DNA of 64,000 nucleotides from Prosapia bicincta (Eukaryota; Arthropoda; Insecta; Hemiptera; Cercopidae). Positions within the stretch are counted from its first letter, which is position 1; each line of letters opens with the position of its first letter. A program made the translations under genes and the position numbers. The stretch spans positions 10,928,026 through 10,992,025 of the forward strand of contig JBAIZL010000010.1 in assembly GCA_036971475.1 (NCBI GenBank), in the 5' to 3' direction. This document shows, piece by piece, positions 51,501 through 63,700 of the stretch. The notes under the pieces are model-generated. The model was given only the letters and a program-made list of their open reading frames with translations, was not told the origin of the DNA and did no database searches.

Positions 51501-54500
51501 CAGCCTAATAGTGAAGCATACAGGGAAAGGGGAGCAAGTGCATCACTGCTCGCATAGGCGGTGTAGGTTCTACATGATAGGATAACGTCACTCTAGTTTC
51601 ACTATTATAACTGTTACGAAGTATCGTTATACTAGTCGCGTAAGTCTATCTAATCGAGATGTCTACACAGCCTAATAGTGAAGCATATAGGGAAAGGGGA
51701 GCAAGTGCATCACTGCTCGCAAGGGCGGTGTAGGTTCTACATGATAGGAAAACGTGACTCTAGTTTCACTATAATAACTGTTACGTAATATCGTTATACT
51801 AGTCGCGTAAGTCTATCTAATCGAGATATCTACACAGCCTAATAGTGAAGCATACAGGGAAAGGGGAGCAAGTGCATCACTACCCGCAATGGCGGTGTAG
51901 GTTCTACATGATAGGAAAACGTCACTCTAGTTTCACTATTATAACTGTTACGAAGTATCGTTATACTAGTCGCGTAAGTCTATCTAATCGAGATATCTAC
52001 ACAGCCTAATAGTGAAGCATACAGGGAAAGGGGAGCAAGTGCATCACTGCTCGCAAGGGCGGTGTAGGTTCTACATGATAGGAAAACGTCACTCTAGTTT
52101 CACTATAATAACTGTTACGAAGTATCGTTATACTAGTCGCGTAAGTCTATCTAATCGAGATATCTACACAGCCTAATAGTGAAGCATACAGGGAAAGGGG
52201 AGCAAGTGCATCACTGCTCGCAAGGGCGGTGTAGGTTCTACATGATAGGAAAACGTGACTCTAGTTTCACTATTATAACTGTCACGAAGTATCGTTATAC
52301 TAGTCACGTAAGTCTATCTAATCGAGATGTCTACACAGCCTAATAGTGAAACATACAAGGAAAGGGGAGCAAGTGCATCACTGCTCGCATAGGCGGTGTA
52401 GGTTCTACATGATAGGATAACGTCACTCTAGTTTCACTATTATAACTGTTACGAAGTATCGTTATACTAGTCGCGTAAGTCTATCTAATCGAGATGTCTA
52501 CACAGCCTAATAGTGAAGCATACAGGGAAAGGGGAGCAAGTGCATCACTGCTCGCATAGGCGGTGTAGGTTCTACATGATAGGATAACGTCACTCTAGTT
52601 TCACTATTATAACTGTTACGAAGTATCGTTATACTAGTCGCGTAAGTCTATCTAATCGAGATGTCTACACAGCCTAATAGTGAAGCATACAGGGAAAGGG
52701 GAGCAAGTGCATCACTGCATGGGCGGAGTAGGTTCTACATGATAGGATAACGTCACTCTAGTTTCACTATTATAACTGTTACGAAGTATCGTTATACTAG
52801 TCGCGTAAGTCTATCTAATCGAGATGTCTACACAGCCTAATAGTGAAGCATACAGGGAGAGGGGTGCAAGTGCATCACTGCTCGCATGGGCGGTGTAGGT
52901 TCTACATGATAGGATAACGTCACTCTAGTTTCACTATTATAACTGTTACGAAGTATCGTTATACTAGTCGCGTAAGTCTATCTAATCGAGATGTCTACAC
53001 AGCCTAATAGTGAAGCATACAGGGAAAGGGGAGCAAGTGCATCACTGCTCGCATAGGCGGTGTAGGTTCTACATGATAGGATAACGTCACTCTAGTTTCA
53101 CTATTATAACTGTTACGAAGTATCGTTATACTAGTCGCGTAAGTCTATCTAATCGAGATGTCTACACAGCCTAATAGTGAAGCATACAGGGAAAGGGGAG
53201 CAAGTGCATCACTGCTCGCATAGGCGGTGTAGGTTCTACATGATAGGATAACGTCACTCTAGTTTCACTATTATAACTGTTACGAAGTATCGTTATACTA
53301 GTCGCGTAAGTCTATCTAATCGAGATGTCTACACAGCCTAATAGTGAAGCATACAGGGAAAGGGGTGCAAGTGCATCACTGCTCGCATAGGCGGTGTAGG
53401 TTCTACATGATAGGATAACGTCACTCTAGTTTCACTATTATAACTGTTACGAAGTATCGTTATACTAGTCGCGTAAGTCTATCTAATCGAGATGTCTACA
53501 CAGGCTAATAGTGAAGCATACAGGGAAAGGGGAGCAAGTGCATCACTGCTCGCATAGGCGGTGTAGGTTCTACATGATAGGATAACGTCACTCTAGTTTC
53601 ACTATAAAAACTGTTACGAAGTATCGTTATACTAGTCACGTAAGTCTATCTAATCGAGATGTCTACACAGCCTAATAGTGAAGCATACAGGGAAAGGGGT
53701 GCAAGTGCATCACTGCTCGCATAGGCGGTGTAGGTTCTACATGATAGGATAACGTCACTCTAGTTTCACTATTATAACTGTTACGAAGTATCGTTATACT
53801 AGTCGCGTAAGTCTATCTAATCGAGATATCTACACAGCCTAATAGTGAAGCATACAGGGAAAGGGGAGCAAGTGCATCACTGCTCGCAAGGGCGGTGTAG
53901 GTTCTACATGATAGGATAACGTCACTCTAGTTTCACTATAATAACTGTTACGAAGTATCGTTATACTAGTCGCGTAAGTCTATCTAATCGAGATATCTAC
54001 ACAGCCTAATAGTGAAGCATACAGGGAAAGGGGTGCAAGTGCATCACTGCTCGCATGGGCTGTGTAGGTTCTACATGAAAGGATAACGTCACTCTAGTTT
54101 CACTATTATAACTGTTACGAAGTATCGTTATACTAGTCACGTAAGTCTATCTAATCGAGATGTCTACACAGCCTAATAGTGAAGCATACAGGGAAAGGGG
54201 AGCAAGTGCATCACTGCTCGCATGGGCGGTGTAGGTTCTACATGATAGGAAAACGTGACTCTAGTTTCACTATAATAACTGTTACGTAATATCGTTATAC
54301 TAGTCGCGTAAGTCTATCTAATCGAGATATCTACACAGCCTATTAGTGAAGCATACAGGGAAAGGGGAGCAAGTGCATCACTGCTCGCAAGGGCGGTGTA
54401 GGTTCTACATGATAGGAAAACGTCACTCTAGTTTCACTATAATAACTGTTACGAAGTATCGTTATACTAGTCGCGTAAGTCTATCTAATCGAGATATCTA

Positions 54501-54721
54501 CACAGCCTAATAGTGAAGCATACAGGGAAAGGGGAGCAAGTGCATCACTGCTCGCAAGGGCGGTGTAGGTTCTACATGATAGGAAAACGTCACTCTAGTT
54601 TCACTATAATAACTGTTACGAAGTATCGTTATACTAGTCACGTAAGTCTATCTAATCGAGATATCTACACAGCCTAATAGTGAAGCATACAGGGAAAGGG
54701 GAGCAAGTGCATCATTGCTCG

Positions 54722-56330
54722 CATAGGCGGTGTAGGTTCTACATGATAGGATAACGTCACTCTAGTTTCACTATTGTAACTGTTACGAAGTATCGTTATA
54801 CTAGTCGCGTAAGTCTATCTAATCGAGATGTCTACACAGCCTAATAGTGAAGCATATAGGGAAAGGGGAGCAAGTGCATCACTGCTCGCAAGGGCGGTGT
54901 AGGTTCTACATGATAGGAAAACGTGACTCTAGTTTCACTATAATAACTGTTACGTAATATCGTTATACTAGTCGCGTAAGTCTATCTAATCGAGATATCT
55001 ACACAGCCTAATAGTGAAGCATACAGGGAAAGGGGAGCAAGTGCATCACTGCTCGCAAGGGCGGTGTAGGTTCTACATGATAGGAAAACGTCACTCTAGT
55101 TTCACTATAATAACTGTTACGTAATATCTTTATACTAGTCGCATAAGTCTATCTAATCGAGATATCTACACAGCCTAATAGTGAAGCATACAGGGAAAGG
55201 GGAGCAAGTGCATCACTGCTCGCAAGGGCAGTGTAGGTTCTACATGATAGGATAACGTCACTCTAGTTTCACTATTATAACTGTTACGAAGTATCGTTAT
55301 ACTAGTCGCGTAAGTCTATCTAATCGAGATATCTACACAGTCTAATAGTGAAGCATACAGGGAAAGGGGAGCAAGTGCATCACTGCTCGCAAGGGCGGTG
55401 TAGGTTCTACATGATAGGATAACGTCACTCTAGTTTCACTATTATAACTGTTACGAAGTATCGTTATACTAGTCGCGTAAGTCTATCTAATCGAGATATC
55501 TACACAGCCTAATAGTGAAGCATACAGGAAAAGGGGAGCAAGTGCATCACTGCTCGCAAGGGCGGTGTAGGTTCTACATGATAGGATAACGTCACTCTAG
55601 TTTCACTATTATAACTGTTACGAAGTATCGTTATACTAGTCGCGTAAGTCTATCTAATCGAGATATCTACACAGCCTAATAGTGAAGCATACAGGGAAAG
55701 GGGAGCAAGTGCATCACTGCTCGCAAGGGCGGTGTAGGTTCTACATGATAGGAAAACGTCACTCTAGTTTCACTATAATAACTGTTACGAAGTATCGTTA
55801 TACTAGTCACGTAAGTCTATCTAATCGAGATATCTACACAGCCTAATAGTGAAGCATACAGGGAAAGGGGAGCAAGTGCATCATTGCTCGCATAGGCGGT
55901 GTAGGTTCTACATGATAGGATAACGTCACTCTAGTTTCACTATTGTAACTGTTACGAAGTATCGTTATACTAGTCGCGTAAGTCTATCTAATCGAGATGT
56001 CTACACAGCCTAATAGTGAAGCATATAGGGAAAGGGGAGCAAGTGCATCACTGCTCGCAAGGGCGGTGTCGGTTCTACATGATAGGAAAACGTGACTCTA
56101 GTTTCACTATAATAACTGTTACGTAATATCGTTATACTAGTCGCGTAAGTCTATCTAATCGAGATATCTACACAGCCTAATAGTGAAGCATACAGGGAAA
56201 GGGGAGCAAGTGCATCACTGCTCGCAAGGGCGGTGTAGGTTCTACATGATAGGAAAACGTCACTCTAGTTTCACTATAATAACTGTTACGAAGTATCGTT
56301 ATACTAGTCGCGTAAGTCTATCTAATCGAG
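54722..56330. repeat. Internal duplication of copy II, copy a (2004-bp offset)
   Basis: This matches 56726-58334 over about 1.6 kb at an offset of exactly 2004 bp (12 x 167). Markers attgtaactg, acgtaatatctttatac (55117 against 57121), gtcgcataagtc, gggcagtgtagg and caggaaaaggg recur in order. Only about two differences were seen: a C in ggtgtcgg at about 56070 and a G in gcgtcactg at about 56881. Superunit copy I has only one version, so the duplication came after the superunits were copied. Confidence 0.88.
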
Positions 56331-56725
56331 ATGTCTACACAGCCTAATAGTGAAGCATACAGGGAAAGGGGTGCAAGTGCATCACTGCTCGCATAGGCGG
56401 TGTAGGTTCTACATGATAGGATAACGTCACTCTAGTTTCACTATTATAACTGTTACGAAGTATCGTTATACTAGTCGCGTAAGTCTATCTAATCGAGATG
56501 TCTACACAGGCTAATAGTGAAGCATACAGGGAAAGGGGAGCAAGTGCATCACTGCTCGCATAGGCGGTGTAGGTTCTACATGATAGGATAACGTCACTCT
56601 AGTTTCACTATAATAACTGTTACGAAGTATCGTTATACTAGTCACGTAAGTCTATCTAATCGAGATGTCTACACAGCCTAATAGTGAAGCATACAGGGAA
56701 AGGGGTGCAAGTGCATCACTGCTCG

Positions 56726-58334
56726 CATAGGCGGTGTAGGTTCTACATGATAGGATAACGTCACTCTAGTTTCACTATTGTAACTGTTACGAAGTATCGT
56801 TATACTAGTCGCGTAAGTCTATCTAATCGAGATGTCTACACAGCCTAATAGTGAAGCATATAGGGAAAGGGGAGCAAGTGCGTCACTGCTCGCAAGGGCG
56901 GTGTAGGTTCTACATGATAGGAAAACGTGACTCTAGTTTCACTATAATAACTGTTACGTAATATCGTTATACTAGTCGCGTAAGTCTATCTAATCGAGAT
57001 ATCTACACAGCCTAATAGTGAAGCATACAGGGAAAGGGGAGCAAGTGCATCACTGCTCGCAAGGGCGGTGTAGGTTCTACATGATAGGAAAACGTCACTC
57101 TAGTTTCACTATAATAACTGTTACGTAATATCTTTATACTAGTCGCATAAGTCTATCTAATCGAGATATCTACACAGCCTAATAGTGAAGCATACAGGGA
57201 AAGGGGAGCAAGTGCATCACTGCTCGCAAGGGCAGTGTAGGTTCTACATGATAGGATAACGTCACTCTAGTTTCACTATTATAACTGTTACGAAGTATCG
57301 TTATACTAGTCGCGTAAGTCTATCTAATCGAGATATCTACACAGTCTAATAGTGAAGCATACAGGGAAAGGGGAGCAAGTGCATCACTGCTCGCAAGGGC
57401 GGTGTAGGTTCTACATGATAGGATAACGTCACTCTAGTTTCACTATTATAACTGTTACGAAGTATCGTTATACTAGTCGCGTAAGTCTATCTAATCGAGA
57501 TATCTACACAGCCTAATAGTGAAGCATACAGGAAAAGGGGAGCAAGTGCATCACTGCTCGCAAGGGCGGTGTAGGTTCTACATGATAGGATAACGTCACT
57601 CTAGTTTCACTATTATAACTGTTACGAAGTATCGTTATACTAGTCGCGTAAGTCTATCTAATCGAGATATCTACACAGCCTAATAGTGAAGCATACAGGG
57701 AAAGGGGAGCAAGTGCATCACTGCTCGCAAGGGCGGTGTAGGTTCTACATGATAGGAAAACGTCACTCTAGTTTCACTATAATAACTGTTACGAAGTATC
57801 GTTATACTAGTCACGTAAGTCTATCTAATCGAGATATCTACACAGCCTAATAGTGAAGCATACAGGGAAAGGGGAGCAAGTGCATCATTGCTCGCATAGG
57901 CGGTGTAGGTTCTACATGATAGGATAACGTCACTCTAGTTTCACTATTGTAACTGTTACGAAGTATCGTTATACTAGTCGCGTAAGTCTATCTAATCGAG
58001 ATGTCTACACAGCCTAATAGTGAAGCATATAGGGAAAGGGGAGCAAGTGCATCACTGCTCGCAAGGGCGGTGTAGGTTCTACATGATAGGAAAACGTGAC
58101 TCTAGTTTCACTATAATAACTGTTACGTAATATCGTTATACTAGTCGCGTAAGTCTATCTAATCGAGATATCTACACAGCCTAATAGTGAAGCATACAGG
58201 GAAAGGGGAGCAAGTGCATCACTGCTCGCAAGGGCGGTGTAGGTTCTACATGATAGGAAAACGTCACTCTAGTTTCACTATAATAACTGTTACGAAGTAT
58301 CGTTATACTAGTCGCGTAAGTCTATCTAATCGAG
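56726..58334. repeat. Internal duplication of copy II, copy b (2004-bp offset)
   Basis: This is the partner of 54722-56330. It starts in a monomer with tcactgctcgcatagg, where the other copy has tcattgctcgcatagg. Identity ends at about 58335, where this copy continues with gagatatc and the other with gagatgtc. Confidence 0.88.
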
Positions 58335-60732
58335 ATATCTACACAGCCTAATAGTGAAGCATACAGGGAAAGGGGAGCAAGTGCATCACTGCTCGCAAGG
58401 GCGGTGTAGGTTCTACATGATAGGATAACGTCACTCTAGTTTCACTATTATAACTGTTACGAAGTATCGTTATACTAGACGCGTAAGTCTATCTAATCGA
58501 GATATCTACACAGCCTAATAGTGAAGCATACAGGGAAAGGGGAGCAAGTGCATCATTGCTCGCATAGGCGGTGTAGGTTCTACATGATAGGAAAACGTGA
58601 CTCTAGTTTCACTATTATAAATGTTACGAAGTATCGTTATACTAGTCACGTAAGTCTATCTAATCGAGATATCTACACAGCCTAATAGTGAAGCATACAG
58701 GGAAAGGGGAGCAAGTGCATCACTGCTCGCAAGGGCGGTGTAGGTTCTACATGATAGGAAAACGTCACTCTAGTTTCACTATTATAACTGTTACGAAGTA
58801 TCGTTATACTAGTCGCGTAAGTCTATCTAATCGAGATGTCTACACAGCCTAATAGTGAAGCATACAGGGAAAGGGGAGCAAGTGCATCACTGCTCGCAAG
58901 GGCGGTGTAGGTTCTACATGATAGGAAAACGTGACTCTAGTTTCACTATTATAAATGTTACGAAGTATCGTTATACTAGTCACGTAAGTCTATCTAATCG
59001 AGATATCTACACAGCCTAATAGTGAAGCATACAGGGAAAGGGGAGCAAGTGCATCACTGCTCGCAAGGGCGGTGTAGGTTCTACATGATAGGAAAACGTC
59101 ACTCTAGTTTCACTATAATAACTGTTACGAAGTATCGTTATACTAGTCGCGTAAGTCTATCTAATCGAGATATCTACACAGCCTAATAGTGAAGCATACA
59201 GGGAAAGGGGAGCAAGTGCATCACTGCTCGCAAGGGCGGTGTAGGTTCTACATGATAGGAAAACGTCACTCTAGTTTCACTATAATAACTGTTACGAAGT
59301 ATCGTTATACTAGTCGCGTAAGTCTATCTAATCGAGATGTCTACACAGCCTAATAGTGAAGCATACAGGGAAAGGGGAGCAAGTGCATCACTGCTCGCAT
59401 GGGCGGTGTAGGTTCTACATGATAGGAAAACGTCACTCTAGTTAACTATAATAAATGTTACGAAGTATCGTTATACTAGACGCGTAAGTCTATCTAATCG
59501 AGATGTCTACACAGCCTGATAGTGAAGCATACAAGGAAAGGGGAGCAAGTGCATCACTGCTCTCATGGGCGGTGTAGGTTCTACATGATAGGAAAACGTC
59601 ACTCTGGTTACACTATAATAAATGTTACGAAGTATCGTTATACTAGACGCGTAAGTCTATCTAATCGAGATGTCTACACAGCCTAATAGTGACGCATACA
59701 AGGAAAGGGGAGCAAGTGCATCACTGCTCGCATGGGCGGTGTAGGTTCTACATGATAGGAAAACGTCACTCTAGTTTCACTATAATAACTGTTACGAAGT
59801 GTCGTTATACTAGTCGCGTAAGTCTATCTAATGGAGATGTCTACACAGCCTAATAGTGAAGCATACAGGGAAAGAGGTGCAAGTGCATCACTGCTCGCAT
59901 GGGCGTTGTAGGTTCTACATGATAGGATAACGTCACTCTAGTTACACTATTATAACTGTTACGAAGTATCGTTATACTAGTCGCGTAAGTCTATCTAATA
60001 GAGATGTCTACACAGCCTAATAGTGAAGCATACAGGGAAAGAGGTGCAAGTGCATCACTGCTCGCATGGGCGTTGTAGGTTCTACATGATAGGATAACGT
60101 CACTCTAGTTTCACTATTATAACTGTTACGAAGTATCGTTATACTAGTCGCGTAAGTCTATCTAATCGAGATATCTACACAGCCTAATAGTGAAGCATAC
60201 AGGGAAAGGGGTGCAAGTGCATCACTGCATGGGCGGAGTAGGTTCTACATGATAGGGTAAACGTCACTCTAGTTTCACTATTATAACTGTTACGAAGTAT
60301 CGTTATACTAGTCGCGTAAGTCTATCTAATCGAGATATCTACACAGCCTAATAGTGAAGCATACAGGGAAAGGGGAGCAAGTGCATCACTGCTCGCATGG
60401 GCGGTGTAGGTTCTACATGATAGGGTGAACGTCACTCTAGTTTCACTATAATAACTGTTACGAAATATCGTTATACTAGTCGCGTAAGTCTATCTAATCG
60501 AGATGTTTACACAGCCTAATAGTGAAGCATACAGTGAGAGGGGAGCAAGTGCATCACTGCTCGCATGGGCGGTGTAGGTTCTACATGATAGGAAAACGTC
60601 ACTCTAGTTTCACTATAATAACTGTTACGAAATATCGTTATACTAGTCGCGTAAGTCTATCTAATCGAGATGTCTACACAGCCTAATAGTGAAACATACA
60701 AGGAAAGGGGAGCAAGTGCATCACTGCTCGCA

Positions 60733-63700
60733 TGGGCGGTGTAGGTTCTACATGATAGGAAAACGTCACTCTAGTTTCACTATTATAAATGTTACGAAGT
60801 ATCGTTATACTAGACGCGTAAGTCTATCTAATCGAGATGTCTACACAGCCTAATAGTGAAACATACAAGGAAAGGGGAGTAAGTGCATCACTGCTCGCAT
60901 AGCCGGTGTAGGTTCTACATGATAGGAAAACGTCACTCTAGTTTCACTATAATAACTGTTACGAAATATCGTTATACTAGTCGCGTAAGTCTATCTAATC
61001 GAGATGTTTACACAGCGTAATAGTGAAGCATACAGGGAAAGGGGTGTAAGTGCATCACTGCTCGCATAGCCGGTGTAGGTTCTACATGATAGGAAAACGT
61101 CACTCTAGTTTCACTATAATAACTGTTGCGAAATATCGTTATACTAGTCGCGTAAGTCTATCTAATCGAGATGTCTACACAGCCTAATAGTGAAACATAC
61201 AAGGAAAGGGGAACAAGTGCATCACTGCTCGCATGGGCGGTGTAGGTTCTACATGATAGGAAAACGTCACTCTAGTTTCACTATAATAACTGTTACGAAA
61301 TATCGTTATACTAGTCGCGTAAGTCTATCTAATCGAGATGTCTACACAGCCTAATAGTGAAACATACAAGGAAAGGGGAGCAAGTGCATCACTGCTCGCA
61401 TGGGCGGTGTAGGTTCTACATGATAGGAAAACGTCACTCTAGTTTCACTATAATAACTGTTACGAAATATCGTTATACTAGTCGCGTAAGTCTATCTAAT
61501 CGAGATGTCTACACAGCCTAATAGTGAAACATACAGGGAGAGGGGAGCAAGTGCATCACTGCCCGCAAGGGCGGTGTAGGTTCTATATGATAGGAAAACG
61601 TCACTCTAGTTTCACTATTATAAATGTTACGAAGTATCGTTATACTAGACGCGTAAGTCTATCTAATCGAGATGTCTACACAGCCTAATAGTGAAGCATA
61701 CAGGGAGAGGGGTGCAAGTGCATCACTACCCGCAAGGGCGGTGTAGGTTCTACATGATAGGATAACGTCATTCTAGTTTCACTATTATAACTGTTACGAA
61801 GTATCGTTATACTAGTCGCGTAAGTCTATCTAATCGAGATGTCTACACAGCCTAATAGTGAAACATACAGGGAAAGGGGAGCAAGTGCATCACTGCTCGC
61901 AAGGGCGGTGTAGGTTCTACATGATAGGGTAAACGTCACTCTAGTTTCACTATTATAACTGTTACGAAGTATCGTTATACTAGACGCGTAAGTCTATCTA
62001 ATCGAGATGTTTACACAGCCTAATAGTGAAGCATACAGGGAAAGGGGAGCAAGTGCATCACTGCTCGCATGGGCGGAGTAGGTTCTACATGATAGGAAAA
62101 CGTCACTCTAGTTTCACTATTATAACTGTTACGAAGTATCGTTATACTAGTCGCGTAAGTCTATCTAATCGAGATGTCTACACAGCCTAATAGTGAAGCA
62201 TACAGGGAAAGGGGAGCAAGTGCATCACTGCTCGCATGGGCGGTGTAGGTTCTACATGATAGGAAAACCTCACTCTAGTTTCACTATAATAACTGTTACG
62301 AAATATCGTTATACTAGTCGCGTAAGTCTATCTAATCGAGATGTTTACACAGCCTAATAGTGAAGCATACAGTGAGAGGGGAGCAAGTGCATCACTGCTC
62401 GCATGGGCGGTGTAGGTTCTACATGATAGGAAAACGTCACTCTAGTTTCACTATAATAACTGTTACGAAATATCGTTATACTAGTCGCGTAAGTCTATCT
62501 AATCGAGATGTCTACACAGCCTAATAGTGAAACATACAAGGAAAGGGGAGCAAGTGCATCACTGCTCGCATGGGCGGTGTAGGTTCTACATGATAGGAAA
62601 ACGTCACTCTAGTTTCACTATTATAAATGTTACGAAGTATCGTTATACTAGACGCGTAAGTCTATCTAATCGAGATGTCTACACAGCCTAATAGTGAAAC
62701 ATACAAGGAAAGGGGAGTAAGTGCATCACTGCTCGCATAGCCGGTGTAGGTTCTACATGATAGGATAACGTCACTCTAGTTTCACTATAATAACTGTTAC
62801 GAAGTATCGTTATACTAGTCGCGTAAGTCTATCTAATCGAGATGTTTACACAGCCTAATAGTGAAGCATACAGGGAAAGGGGAGCAAGTGCTTCACTGCT
62901 CGCAAGGGCGGTGTAGGTTCTACATGATAGGAAAACGTCACTCTAGTTTCACTATAATAACTGTTACGAAATATCGTTATACTAGTCGCGTAAGTCTATC
63001 TAATCGAGATGTTTACACAGCGTAATAGTGAAGCATACAGGGAAAGGGGTGTAAGTGCATCACTGCTCGCATAGCCGGTGTAGGTTCTACATGATAGGAA
63101 AACGTCACTCTAGTTTCACTATAATAACTGTTGCGAAATATCGTTATACTAGTCGCGTAAGTCTATCTAATCGAGATGTCTACACAGCCTAATAGTGAAA
63201 CATACAAGGAAAGGGGAACAAGTGCATCACTGCTCGCATGGGCGGTGTAGGTTCTACATGATAGGAAAACGTCACTCTAGTTTCACTATAATAACTGTTA
63301 CGAAATGTCGTTATACTAGTCGCGTAAGTCTATCTAATCGAGATGTCTACACAGCCTAATAGTGAAGCATACAGGGAAAGGGGAGCAAGTGCTTAACTGC
63401 TCGCATGGGCGGTGTAGGTTCTACATGATAGGAAAACGTCACTCTAGTTTCACTATTATAAATGTTACGAAGTATCGTTATACTAGACGCGTAAGTCTAT
63501 CTAATCGAGATGTCTACACAGCCTAATAGTGAAACATACAAGGAAAGGGGAGTAAGTGCATCACTGCTCGCATAGCCGGTGTAGGTTCTACATGATAGGA
63601 TAACGTCACTCTAGTTTCACTATTATAACTGTTACGAAGTATCGTTATACTAGTCGCGTAAGTCTATCTAATCGAGATGTTTACACAGCCTAATAGTGAA

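Larger units (their letters stand above)
45553..60732. repeat. Superunit of about 91 monomers, copy II (expanded)
   Basis: This second superunit copy carries the markers of copy I in order: ggataggggag at 46353 (33505 in copy I), cacagaatag at 47993 (34811), tactactcgcg at 49293 (36111), and gttaactata at 59441 (44089). It is longer than copy I, mainly because of the internal duplication at 54722-58334 and two added monomers near 51750. At its start, one monomer (the cttccatg type) present in copy I is missing. Matching segments look almost identical by eye. Confidence 0.85.
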
